A stretch of 64,000 nt of DNA from contig MEQL01000056.1 of NCBI GenBank assembly GCA_001770205.1, forward strand, positions 1 to 64,000, in the 5' to 3' direction. Below are positions 17,233 to 27,200 of the stretch, piece by piece (positions within the stretch are counted from its first letter, which is position 1; the number at the start of each line of letters is the position of its first letter). Both the position numbers and the translations under genes were made by a program. The stretch comes from Bdellovibrionales bacterium RIFOXYD12_FULL_39_22. GTDB lineage: Bacteria > Bdellovibrionota > Bacteriovoracia > Bacteriovoracales > Bacteriovoracaceae. Below the pieces are notes generated by a model. That model was given only the letters and a program-made list of their open reading frames with translations, searched no databases and was not told the origin of the DNA.

Positions 17233-17640
17233 ATGAAAGCACTCATTTTTGTTTTTTTGGTATTAGTCTCCAGTACCTTTATTAATTCTGCTTTTGCTAC
17301 CCCGGTTAGCTGCATAGGAAATTTAACCTATAATTTTTCCGTCGATAGTGTTGCGTATTCCATAAATCTCGATCAGACAGAGGTCAGAAGCTTTGGTAGT
17401 GATCACCTCGCCAACAGTATTCAGATAATCAAAGCGCTGTTGCAGATGAAAGAGTGTGAAAAAACGGATGTCAACTTTATGAAGACTCCTCTTGGCCGTA
17501 ACTCCTATTCACGTTGTCGTCAAATTTTAGATAATAATGATAATTCTCGCGCCTGCTTCGTAGAAAGCAGTATTGGCTACTTTTTTGTTACCTGGGATTT
17601 TCTCTCTCGCGCCCACGTTATCTATAATCGCTGGGACTAG
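17233..17640 (+). CDS. Small exported protein, function unknown
   Basis: A 135-residue protein with a signal peptide (about residues 1-22, ending SAFA). The mature part has six cysteines (for example SCIGN, MKECEKTD, SRCRQ and RACF), so it is probably disulfide-bonded in the periplasm or outside the cell. The ATG is chosen because AGAGG lies five bases ahead and because it gives the signal peptide directly; the open frame continues upstream without such a site. It is the first of six same-strand genes leading into the TldD/TldE cluster. I see no known domain. It could be a substrate or partner of the downstream proteases, but nothing in the sequence proves it. Confidence 0.75.
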   Translation: MKALIFVFLVLVSSTFINSAFATPVSCIGNLTYNFSVDSVAYSINLDQTEVRSFGSDHLANSIQIIKALLQMKECEKTDVNFMKTPLGRNSYSRCRQILDNNDNSRACFVESSIGYFFVTWDFLSRAHVIYNRWD

Positions 17641-17679
17641 TTATTAGGGATTATTGATTATTGTCTATAGGAGAGAAAA

Positions 17680-18123
17680 ATGAAATTTTCATTTATAATA
17701 GCTTCGGTGATCTTTCTTTGCTCTTGTTCGCACTATGATCTAGGTCGCGAGGAGTGTCAAAGTATTAGCTGGGAGACGCGTGGATTAGAAGATGGAGAGT
17801 CCGGACTTGTTTTAGAAAACTTTGAAAAATATAGAATTAGTTGTCAACAACACCAAGTTACCCCTAATAAAGTTTTATATGAAAATGGATACAACGCTGG
17901 TATCAAATTATACTGTTCTGATACCAACATCGAAGAATTGGCCCGAAAAGGGGGATTTAATCCAATTTGTAAAAAAATTGATAACTTGTTTTTAGAAAAA
18001 TTCTCCAATCGGCGAATAAAAATTCTGGAAGAACAAATTTCCGCATTGACAGGCGAAGTTAGCAATCTTCGGGGACAATTAAGCAGTGCCGAGGCCCGAG
18101 CGAATGCATGTACTTGTCCGTGA
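17680..18123 (+). CDS. DUF2799-like lipoprotein
   Basis: A 147-residue predicted lipoprotein, with a signal peptide ending LCSC (lipid-bearing C16). The body follows the DUF2799 pattern: W..RGLEDGESG, then CQQH, then YENGYNAGIKLYC and a final GFNPIC. The function of this family is unknown. After residue about 115 a heptad-like coiled coil (RIKILEEQISALTGEVSNL) runs to the end, which closes with CTCP. A GGAGAG site precedes the ATG. It lies 39 bases after the small exported protein and 53 before tldD, so it is probably in one transcript with them. Confidence 0.78.
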   Translation: MKFSFIIASVIFLCSCSHYDLGREECQSISWETRGLEDGESGLVLENFEKYRISCQQHQVTPNKVLYENGYNAGIKLYCSDTNIEELARKGGFNPICKKIDNLFLEKFSNRRIKILEEQISALTGEVSNLRGQLSSAEARANACTCP

Positions 18124-18176
18124 TGAGCATCTCACCTTTTTAAAATTTAGAGGGCCGGAACCCCAAAGGAGTTATT

Positions 18177-19553
18177 ATGCGTTATGACATAAGTCAGTTC
18201 GCTCGTCATTTTAATCTCTACACCGAATTACGCTTTCAAGAAAATAGAGTTACTTCCATTTCTTGTAATGATGGAACTATTACCACAAATACAAAATCTG
18301 CTAATAGCGGTGTTTCTGCTCGAGTGGGATACAAAGGGCGATCTGGATTTTCTTCTTCATCTGTTTGGGCCGATGATACTGTTGCCGTGATTATTAAAGA
18401 GGCGGAGTCCCATGCTCTCTTTTTGGGGAGCAAGGCAAACGTTCCAGAATATAACTATTTTCCAAAAGAATTTAAAATTGAGAAGAGTTTTGCCACTACC
18501 AAACGCCGCTACTCTCAGCAAGAAATTGTTGAACTGGTGCGTGACCTAGATAATTATATTGTAAGGAATTTTCCCAATCTAAAGGGACGCTCGGTAATGC
18601 TTGTTACCCTCGATATGGAGAAGGTCTTACTCACCTCAACAAAGTCTTATGCTCACACACTCACTCCTCGTACTGTTGTTTCTATTGTTTTGCGCGCGGA
18701 AGGCAAAGATGGAATGATAAGCGTTGGTGATCGCATGGGCGGCCTTGGTCAAGTTGAAGATGTTTTGGATAATCCCCAAACATTCTACTCCAAAATCGAC
18801 AAGCTTCATCAACAGCTTCTTGATAAAAAAGAGGCCGTATATGCTAAAGCAGGATTTGCTGATGTAATTTTAAATGCCGATCTGGCAGGAATTTTGGCGC
18901 ATGAGGCAATTGGACATACCACCGAGGCCGATTTGGTGATGGCCGGATCGGTGGCCGGTGACTATTTGAATAAAAAAGTTGCAAGCGAGTTGGTTACATT
19001 GGTTGATTTTGCCCACGAAGCATTTGGAGAAATTTTACCAATTCCCGTTTACGTCGATGATGAAGGTGTCATTGCTAGCGACACCACTATAATTGAAAAG
19101 GGTGTTTTGAAAAACTTCATGCACAACAAAGAGAGCGCCAACCACTTTGGAGTTGCTCCAACCGGAAACGCTCGCGCTTTTAGTTTTTCTGATGAACCGT
19201 TAATTCGCATGCGCAATACAGTCATTCTTCCTGGTAACGATAAATTATCAGAAATGATTGCTTCCATCGAAAACGGATACTACCTAATGAAGCGCAGTAA
19301 TGGGCAAGCTGATGCAACTTCTGAGTTTATGTTTGGAGTTCCTGTTGGATATGAAATCAAAAATGGCAAAATTGGGCGCGCTATAAAAGATACTACTATA
19401 TCAGGAGTGGCCTTTGATGTTCTTAAAACCGTTACCATGGTCTCTGACGACTTTAGCTGCGCAGGTGTTTCCTTTTGTGGAAAAAAACAGATGATGCCAA
19501 CAGGCATGGGTGGCCCGGCCATCAAATGCAAATTAAACATTGGAGGCAAGTAA
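18177..19553 (+). CDS. tldD: TldD-type metalloprotease subunit (first pair)
   Basis: A 458-residue TldD-family protein. TldD and TldE form a heterodimeric zinc protease that trims unfolded peptides, known from microcin B17 maturation and CcdA degradation. The zinc motif HEAIGH is at 242-247, and the C-terminal CGK that provides the cysteine ligand is in SFCGKKQ. The length is usual. A CAAAGGAG site lies seven bases before the ATG. It is translationally coupled to the next gene by TAATG. A separate TldD-type gene at 22464 makes this one of two copies. Confidence 0.92.
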   Translation: MRYDISQFARHFNLYTELRFQENRVTSISCNDGTITTNTKSANSGVSARVGYKGRSGFSSSSVWADDTVAVIIKEAESHALFLGSKANVPEYNYFPKEFKIEKSFATTKRRYSQQEIVELVRDLDNYIVRNFPNLKGRSVMLVTLDMEKVLLTSTKSYAHTLTPRTVVSIVLRAEGKDGMISVGDRMGGLGQVEDVLDNPQTFYSKIDKLHQQLLDKKEAVYAKAGFADVILNADLAGILAHEAIGHTTEADLVMAGSVAGDYLNKKVASELVTLVDFAHEAFGEILPIPVYVDDEGVIASDTTIIEKGVLKNFMHNKESANHFGVAPTGNARAFSFSDEPLIRMRNTVILPGNDKLSEMIASIENGYYLMKRSNGQADATSEFMFGVPVGYEIKNGKIGRAIKDTTISGVAFDVLKTVTMVSDDFSCAGVSFCGKKQMMPTGMGGPAIKCKLNIGGK

Positions 19554-20848
19554 TGCAGAATAAAAATATTGCAACTTTTTGTCTTGCAACCTTGAAACAA
19601 TTAGGTGCCCAAAAAGCACAAGTAAATTACGAGCAATCCATCACTAGAGAAATGTCATACGCTAATGGCCAAGTTTATCTTTTGCGAACATTGCATAAAG
19701 ACGATATTTATTTGCGGGCCATTATTGACAACAAAGAGGCGAAATTTGCCAGCAATAAAATTGACCCGGAAAGTCTATATGCTGCATGTCAAGAAACAAT
19801 AAATCTTGCAAGTTCTTCCCCCCCGGATGCGGCCAAAGATATTGCGCCCCAACAGGAAATTAAAGTTTTTCATCACGGTGAGAAAAATCCTAACTTCGAT
19901 CTGATGCATGAACGTTTGCTTGGTTTTTCTAAAGAGGTTAACAGGCGGTATCCAAAAATTAGAATTCGCGAAGTGCTTGTTGCTCACAACTTTTGCACAG
20001 CATATTTTTTAAATTCTAATGGAGTAGATGTTGAAACAAATAATGGGAGTTATGTAATTAACGTCCTCTTCTTGGCCAAAGATGGTATCAAAACCAGTTC
20101 ATTTAATTATGAAATTTGCAATAGTAAAAATTTAGATCTTGAATTTATCGACTGGGGAATGTTAGACGATATTTTATCACAAACTGAAAAACAGACGGAA
20201 CTTAGACCTGTCCCAGAGAAATCTTTTATTGGAGATATAATTTTAACTCCATCTTGCTTATTAGAAATGAATCAAATGCTGGCGGAACATTTGCGTGATG
20301 GAAAACACATTACTAATTCGTCACTATTTTTAAATAAATTAGGAGAGAAAGTGGTAAGTGAAAAATTTACGCTTCACTCGAATCCTATCGCGGCTGATTT
20401 TGCTGAACACAACTTCATTACTACTGATGGGTATATTACCCAAAATTTAGTTGTTTTTGAAAAGGGGGTATTAAAAAGCAACCTCCTATCTCAATATGCT
20501 GCCAACAAAACGAATCAGGCCCGCGGCCTCAACTATGGTGTAAACTATAAAATCGATTGTGGCGATCAATCGCTTGAGGATATTATTCGGTCTGTAAAAA
20601 AAGGAATTTTGCTTTATCGTTTATCAGGTGGATATCCCGCCAGTAATGGTGACTTCTCTGGTGTTGCTAAAAATAGCTTCTATATTGAAAATGGTGAAAT
20701 TAAGTATCCCATAAATGAGACAATGATTACCACTAATGTTTTAGATCTGTTTAACAATATTCATGCCATTTCGAAAGAAAGTGTTAATTATGGCCACTCT
20801 ATTATGCCTTGGATGAGAGTCGGTGGGGTTACTGTCTCTGGGAAATAG
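19553..20848 (+). CDS. tldE: TldE/PmbA-type subunit (first pair)
   Basis: A 431-residue partner of the preceding TldD. It has the family's fold blocks (NKIDPESLY, a VNYKIDCGDQSL region, and a C-terminal MPWMRVGGVTVSGK) but lacks the HExxxH zinc motif, as TldE subunits do. The start overlaps the tldD stop in TAATG with GGAGG seven bases ahead, so the longer frame inside tldD is rejected. The C-terminal GGVTVSGK closely matches the expected TldE tail. Confidence 0.88.
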   Translation: MQNKNIATFCLATLKQLGAQKAQVNYEQSITREMSYANGQVYLLRTLHKDDIYLRAIIDNKEAKFASNKIDPESLYAACQETINLASSSPPDAAKDIAPQQEIKVFHHGEKNPNFDLMHERLLGFSKEVNRRYPKIRIREVLVAHNFCTAYFLNSNGVDVETNNGSYVINVLFLAKDGIKTSSFNYEICNSKNLDLEFIDWGMLDDILSQTEKQTELRPVPEKSFIGDIILTPSCLLEMNQMLAEHLRDGKHITNSSLFLNKLGEKVVSEKFTLHSNPIAADFAEHNFITTDGYITQNLVVFEKGVLKSNLLSQYAANKTNQARGLNYGVNYKIDCGDQSLEDIIRSVKKGILLYRLSGGYPASNGDFSGVAKNSFYIENGEIKYPINETMITTNVLDLFNNIHAISKESVNYGHSIMPWMRVGGVTVSGK

Positions 20849-20977
20849 GGCCTGCGGCCAACGAATCTAATTTTAGTAACTTTAAAAATATTTTTTCACA
20901 CGATAGCATCTGAAGAATGTATGATACGCAGTAATTTTTTTCTACAAAAACATCTCTTATTCCAATGAAGGCAGCAG

Positions 20978-22462
20978 ATGCTATTAGGATTTGACAAGAA
21001 GTTGGCCAAAGGTCATACTCCGCAGATCGTTTTATTCACAATAAAATTTAAGAGGCAAAAATTATCTATGAAACCACATTCGCAAGATCCAACATTTATA
21101 AAAATAAAGGATACTGTCATAAACTTGGCTAAACATAATCAGGTTTTTTATGGATGGAGAATTTCTCAAATCGATTCTCGTTCAATTCAAGACCTCTTCT
21201 TGTGCAATAATAAACTTCAACTGCACAGCTACCAAAACAGGGATGTGCAAGAAAAAATATATAACATTGATGTCTATACTCGAAGTCAGAACCCTGTTGT
21301 TATGGGAAATTCTTCTTACATTTTAGATCCAAATATTTCTTTTGAAGATCAAATTAATCGCGCTATAAGCAATGCTTTGCAGGCAACCAACAAGCCTTGG
21401 GATTTGCCACAACCTGAAACTGAGAAATCTAAGCAGGTAATCACCTTTGATCCTCAAATCAAGGAAAACATCAATGCTGCTCACCAAAAACTTATTGGCC
21501 AAGCTTCCACCAAAGTTGCCACCATTAAAGAAGTGAAAGTAAATAGTGCGGAACTCTACACTAAAATGCAAACTACATTTTTTGAAACGTCCACTGGTAT
21601 TATTGGAGAAGAAGAACAATCAGATATTTATTTTGAAATCGCACTTGAAAAACTTCCGCTTCCTAATACTCAAGAAGTACTACAAAGTAAAACAGCGATT
21701 GGAATAGAGGACGCTGATCTTCCAGGTTTCATCGATGAAGTGGTATCGGAAACACTCTACTTAGATAAGGCCGCGCTGCCTAAAACTAATAACAACGCAA
21801 CCGTTATGATTAATGCTAAATATATCGCAAAAATAGTAAATACGCTTATATCTCAAATACACGCCAGCAACGAATATAACAAAACCCCGTTTTTACCAGT
21901 TGGGAGCAAAATTTACAATGGTGATAAAAATAGCAGCTCCGATCACCTTAAAGTTACTTTGGACCCTACACTGCCGGTGATGACGGCAAGTTGCGCATTT
22001 ACGCCCGAAGGGTTAATACCAAAAAGAGCAGTTGTTATCGACAACGATGTCGTTTGTGAACAGATAGTAACCAATCGTATGGCACAATATTTAAATAAAA
22101 AACGCAACCCTATCGCTGGTAATATGGTCGTTGCTCTTGGCAGTAAATCCAAAGAGGAACTTTTGGAGTCCATGCCAGAATGTATTGATGTAATCTCTTT
22201 TTCGTCTTTGCGGGCAGACACATTCACACTTACCTGGAGTAGTGAGATAAAGTTGGCAAAGTTGTATCGATATGGAAAATTAATGGGAATGATTAAAGGC
22301 GGAGTCGTTTCCGGAAGTATAAAAGATAATTTTACCAATTTTTGCTTTAGCAATAAAGAGAAGCGTTTTAATGACATATCGCGCTACTCCTATAACTCAA
22401 AAGGATATGTTGGCCCAGACGCTATGTTGATCAAAAATGGTATAAAGGTCGCAGGAGAATAA
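20978..22462 (+). CDS. TldE/PmbA-like subunit (second pair)
   Basis: A 494-residue TldE-like protein, more divergent than the first. The C-terminal half shows the family pattern: DPTLPVMTASCAFTPEG, an ALGSKSKEEL strand and a final AMLIKNGIKVAGE. There is no zinc motif. GAAGG lies six bases before the chosen ATG, but the first 30 residues do not look like the family; an ATG at 21068 (MKPHSQ) is an alternative with a more distant GAGG. It is followed after one base by a second TldD gene. The 129-base gap before it may hold its own promoter. GGCC is much rarer here than in neighbouring genes. Confidence 0.8.
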   Translation: MLLGFDKKLAKGHTPQIVLFTIKFKRQKLSMKPHSQDPTFIKIKDTVINLAKHNQVFYGWRISQIDSRSIQDLFLCNNKLQLHSYQNRDVQEKIYNIDVYTRSQNPVVMGNSSYILDPNISFEDQINRAISNALQATNKPWDLPQPETEKSKQVITFDPQIKENINAAHQKLIGQASTKVATIKEVKVNSAELYTKMQTTFFETSTGIIGEEEQSDIYFEIALEKLPLPNTQEVLQSKTAIGIEDADLPGFIDEVVSETLYLDKAALPKTNNNATVMINAKYIAKIVNTLISQIHASNEYNKTPFLPVGSKIYNGDKNSSSDHLKVTLDPTLPVMTASCAFTPEGLIPKRAVVIDNDVVCEQIVTNRMAQYLNKKRNPIAGNMVVALGSKSKEELLESMPECIDVISFSSLRADTFTLTWSSEIKLAKLYRYGKLMGMIKGGVVSGSIKDNFTNFCFSNKEKRFNDISRYSYNSKGYVGPDAMLIKNGIKVAGE

Positions 22463-22463
22463 A

Positions 22464-24074
22464 ATGAAAAACAGTCAAAATAAAACAAGGGCGACTTTTT
22501 CAGATAATTTAAAAAATTTACGTAAGCTTTTGCCAAATCTTGTTTCAATACTAGAAGATGGTAAACAAGATAATTGGTACGCTTCAGCATGGCTCGAATC
22601 TAATCGTTGGATGATGTATACTGCCGCCATTTTAGAAAATTCCCAGGAAAGTACTGATCGCGGAGTTGTTCTACGTGTATTCGTTGATGGTGTCTGTTAT
22701 GAGAGGGCCTCTAACAAATTAGATCCAGAGTCATTAACAACACTTGCTAAGGACTTTAGAGGTGATCTTGATAAAAAACATCCTCCATCTTACAACTATA
22801 CAAAAAAAGCATACCGCCCTCTTACTTGGCAAGAGGAGATTAAACGTGGCCTATCGGCAGAAATCTCTACTCAAATTCCGTCAAATGTGAATGCTTCTTC
22901 GGAAGTACATTTTGGAGTTTTATGCGGTGAAGATCCTCATAAAACCAAAATGGATACACTAAAAGAAAGGGCATCTTTTGCGCGAAAAAATCTTTTTGAT
23001 AGAGCTAATAATTTTATTGTCGAGGAGAACAAGACGAGATCTTCTGACAATCAGTATGAGAATTTAAGCGACATTCGCACCATAATGCGTCAGATTTTAG
23101 AAATAAGTGTATTTGTTGATCGTGAGAAAAATATCTCTCAAATTCTTCCATCATCTTCTATCGTTGCAGTAGGTATTTCCAAGTGTGGTAAGACTTCACT
23201 CGGAGTATGTGGTGGCCTGGGTGGCCTAGAAATTGCCACTCTGGACGAGGAGTCTTCAGATGTGGCAACCATTAACTGTCTACGGCTGACAAAGGCCGAT
23301 CGACTGATTCCTGGCCGTTACCAAGTGATAACTGGCCCTGACGTTACTGGCGTTATTGCTCACGAAGCTTTTGGCCACACCCAAGAGGGCGATACCTGGA
23401 TGAAAGGCAGAAGTATTGCGGAAAATCTTCATAACAACAAAACAAAAGTTGGCAATGATCAAGCTACGATAGTGAATCACCCGGACATGTTTTCCAAAGA
23501 TGAACACCATTATGGAAGTAATGGCTCCCATTTTTTTGATCATGAAGGTGAACTTGGACGAAAACAGCAAATCCTTGATAAGGGAATGCTCTCCACTCCA
23601 ATGACAGATTTTATCTCGGCCTACACTCTCAATGTTTCACGCACCTCAAACGGAAAACGTGAAAGTTGGAGACGGCCACTTATGGCCCGTCAAACAAACA
23701 CCTACTTCACACCTGGTGACAAAACCCTTTCCGAATTGATCTCTATGGTCAAACATGGCCATCTTGCTCGTTGGGGAAATGGTGGAATGGAAGATCCTAA
23801 AGGTGGGAGCTTAACTGCTGGAGCTGCTTACTTTGAAGAGATAATAGATGGTAAACTTACAGGAAAAGTTTTATTAGGTCCAAGTGGTGGCCACATCGAA
23901 TTATCTGATCCAGTTTTTAGTTTACTAGATAAAATTGTGGCAAAATCAAAAACTGTCAACGCAGATAACATTCCTGATGTAAAACTTGGCGGCTGTGGAA
24001 AATACCACAAAGAGGGCGTTAACGCCGGATGTGGCGGCCCTTACATTTTGTGGCAAGATATAAATTGTGGTTAA
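22464..24074 (+). CDS. TldD-type metalloprotease subunit (second pair)
   Basis: A 536-residue TldD-family protein with HEAFGH at 299-304 and a C-terminal GGCGKYHKEG supplying the CGK ligand. It is longer than the first copy (458), with extra sequence in the N-terminal 200 residues and around YGSNGSHFFDHEGEL. The order D-E-E-D means the second heterodimer is presumably made from the two adjacent genes 20978 and 22464, which are separated by one base. The GAGAATAA site is moderate. The last residues are cysteine-containing (AGCGGPYILWQD). Substrate unknown. Confidence 0.88.
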   Translation: MKNSQNKTRATFSDNLKNLRKLLPNLVSILEDGKQDNWYASAWLESNRWMMYTAAILENSQESTDRGVVLRVFVDGVCYERASNKLDPESLTTLAKDFRGDLDKKHPPSYNYTKKAYRPLTWQEEIKRGLSAEISTQIPSNVNASSEVHFGVLCGEDPHKTKMDTLKERASFARKNLFDRANNFIVEENKTRSSDNQYENLSDIRTIMRQILEISVFVDREKNISQILPSSSIVAVGISKCGKTSLGVCGGLGGLEIATLDEESSDVATINCLRLTKADRLIPGRYQVITGPDVTGVIAHEAFGHTQEGDTWMKGRSIAENLHNNKTKVGNDQATIVNHPDMFSKDEHHYGSNGSHFFDHEGELGRKQQILDKGMLSTPMTDFISAYTLNVSRTSNGKRESWRRPLMARQTNTYFTPGDKTLSELISMVKHGHLARWGNGGMEDPKGGSLTAGAAYFEEIIDGKLTGKVLLGPSGGHIELSDPVFSLLDKIVAKSKTVNADNIPDVKLGGCGKYHKEGVNAGCGGPYILWQDINCG

Positions 24075-24252
24075 ATTCTGCGTGGGCCACTTAAAAGAAA
24101 TTATTTTTGTATTTTGTTTCATTTTCTAGTAAATTTTTTTAACCCTTGCATATCTAACTGGTAGTAAAATATCATGCAGATAGATATGTGTTTTATATAG
24201 GAAATATTTATTGCTAATGTTGCTATGATTTTTCTAAAAATAAGCAACTGGT

Positions 24253-27200
24253 TTATTTGCAGTAAAAATGGTGATTCCAGCGCAATCCCTGGTCGAACAT
24301 GCTAGCACTTTTGTCGTCATTGGTTCCATCGATATCTTGAGATGAATCAACAAGACTTAAGAAAAATTGTCCATCCTCTTCTCCGCCATCATAAGTGGAC
24401 TGTTCAACAGAAATAATTCCTTCGCCAGTGTAATATCCGAAGGCCGATCCACCAACGATGACTTCTCCCGATCCGCAATACTCCAGCCCTAAGGTATAAA
24501 TTTTATCATCAACGGTGCTGCTTGTTTTTGGTTCTCCAGTAAGAGGAATGAAATCTTCATCCTTGAGCGGATTATCAAGGGCCGTTCCTGAACCTTCGGA
24601 GCTTACAAAGCGATTGAAATAAAGATGTAAATCGGCGTTGGGTGGCAATTTACAAAGAGTTTTTCCACTATCATCATCTTTGAAGCTGTAGTTACTGCAG
24701 CAGTTGGCCGCCGTGGTAGTTTCTTCGTTAAGCTGCAAACAACAGATAAACTCATTTGATGAAAAAACCGGAGGGATTATTACTTGGTTTTGGAAAGTGA
24801 TGCGCTCATTCGTTCCGACCGCAGTGTTAGGAAAAATATCGCTATCGTCAGTAGATTTAGCGGAGTCATATATCTGTGCGAGAGATTGCGCTCTGGCGGC
24901 CGCCGAGGCGCTAAATTGAAAAGTATCAGCGCTTCCTTCAAAGTCGGATCTGTTTTCTAGCGTAGTCTTAAAAATGCCAGGAACAAGTCGATCTTTGTTG
25001 GAGACACAATAAAGAGGTTCGTAAAAAATTTGCGGGATTCCTAAAAGTTCCAGGCGCCCCAATTTGGTCAAGTAGTACATCGTGTTGCCAGGATTGAGAG
25101 CGTATGGAATTACCGTGGTGTTGGGAACATACTCGAAAGCGGAGGCAAAGCTTTGAGGGATATTAAAATCTATGGTGATGTTTGCATATGACCAAGGATT
25201 GCCTGAACAGGGAGCATTTTGTAGTGCCCGGATATTAAAAATATCGTATCCACCAGCATCTTGTGAGACACACCATTGGTTAGCGGCAAGGGCCGGAAAG
25301 GGAGGAGTTATGGCACCACAAACAATTTGAGCGGCCGGGGCAGTTGAGCATGCAGCGCCAGCGCTGTCGTAATAAGTAATATTAACACTAGTTATGTTGT
25401 CTCGATTAGCTCGAGTAGCATGCATATAAATGGGAACATAAAAACTAACTTGATCATAATCATAACTAGCAAAGAAATTTTGCTCTTCGGTAATTCCAGT
25501 AGGTATCAGATTAGAATCGGGATATGGGATCGGTTGATAATATGCCCAATGGTTTACCGTCGGGGGCGAACCATTTCCGGCACTGGGGCCAGTTACTAAA
25601 GATCCCTCTAGTTGTGCCATCAACGTAGGATAGGTAATTTCATAATTACTGGCCGGATTAAATTCAATTTGAATGCAGCCTTTATTACCTGGATGGACAC
25701 AAAGTTTATCCTTGTCTTTGTCGTAATTTTTTTCATTGGTGTTATAAATAGAAACCGAGCTGACATAATCATTCGGGATAAAAATCATTTCAGAATCATA
25801 GTTTAAGCATTGGAAATTATTTTTATCAATCTGCAGGCGGCGATTATTCGTCCAGTCATGAGAACCATCGACGAATTTGCGAACCCAGCCGCCTCCGCAG
25901 CAGCTTTTCTTCGCAGTATCCCCGATAGTTTTCCATTGATAAGGAAGAGGCGTTGTGTTGGTTTTAACTTGGGGGATTTCCGCATAGGGAGTACCTACCG
26001 CGGCCGGAATTCCTAGCGGTGCTACAATTTGATAACGAGAGTATCGGCCGCTGGCCGTAGGGCCATCCTTGGGAAGTAGCCACGTTTTTAGAGAAGTATT
26101 TGTACTTCCCAAATCAGGAATCAAAGTGGTCGTTCCACTAGTAAATAGCGTTATATCTTTACCAACTTCGCGACAGCATCTATTTTGGCCAACGTCATAA
26201 TTGTAATAAGTACTGGCATCAGCAATCGTTATAAGTGGTGCCTTCTGTGCTTGGCCGCAAATTAAAGATTCGCTCCAAAATAATTTTTCCGCATCACTGT
26301 TTCCAAAATAGGCCCTGCTGTATTGATCTGCATAATCAGCATGTAACTTATTAGGGCCGCAATCCAAATCTGTCTGACAAATGGCCCCTGCCCGGCGTAA
26401 ACAACCATCTTTGGCCATAGTAGCTTCTTCTAAATATGCCACTGCCCCTAAGGTGGCCGCCTCAATCGAAGAAAAAGGAGATATTCCGGTGCTGCTTTTG
26501 CTCTCTCCACCGCACATGTTTTGTTGGTGGTGCTGATTGTAATTGGCAAAGGTAATTAGATAATTTCCAGAATCATCAATAACAGGACAGGCCCAGACGC
26601 GAGCATCCCCCGTTGCTCCCGAATTACAGGAACCAATTTGTGAAATGTAATCAGTCCGCCAGGAAGCATCTTTGGAAGAGTGCTGGGTAAGATGAGAACC
26701 ACTTGCTAGTGATTTTCCTGGGCGACACATCCCAAAATCGGCCGTGCTGGTGGAATAGATCGTGGCATTATCGCGAAGATTGGTTTGAATGTTGGCCGGA
26801 AGAGCAGAAGCTGCCGCGATATAATTTTTTGGCCGGCCTAATACGTTGGCATCGCGTCCGATTTTGTAGGTGCCGGAGATGGCCGGTTCTCTGGCCACGT
26901 CATAGTTAAAATCACTACTGCTCGCAGAGCTGCAATAAAAATTAGGAGCACAGGTTAGTAATTTTTTTTGAGAAGTGTTGAGTAGGTTGGTATTATAATT
27001 TACTTTGCAAAAGGCCCCGCCCCCACGATAAACACAACGCTTATTATTTTCTCCATAGGCAAAATTGCGCAAAATTTGTTCAATGGCCGTAAAACTGGCC
27101 TCATTGATCTGCTCATCAACTATTTCATTGGCATTAGTGTCAAATTTGGGCCAGCGACTTTTAATTTTTGTTACATCTTCACAGACATATTCCCAACCCA

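Noticed and set aside
17641-18176. Modified-peptide precursor feeding TldD/TldE
   Set aside because: The two small upstream genes encode a signal-peptide protein and a lipoprotein, not a leader-core peptide. No short precursor-like frame was seen.
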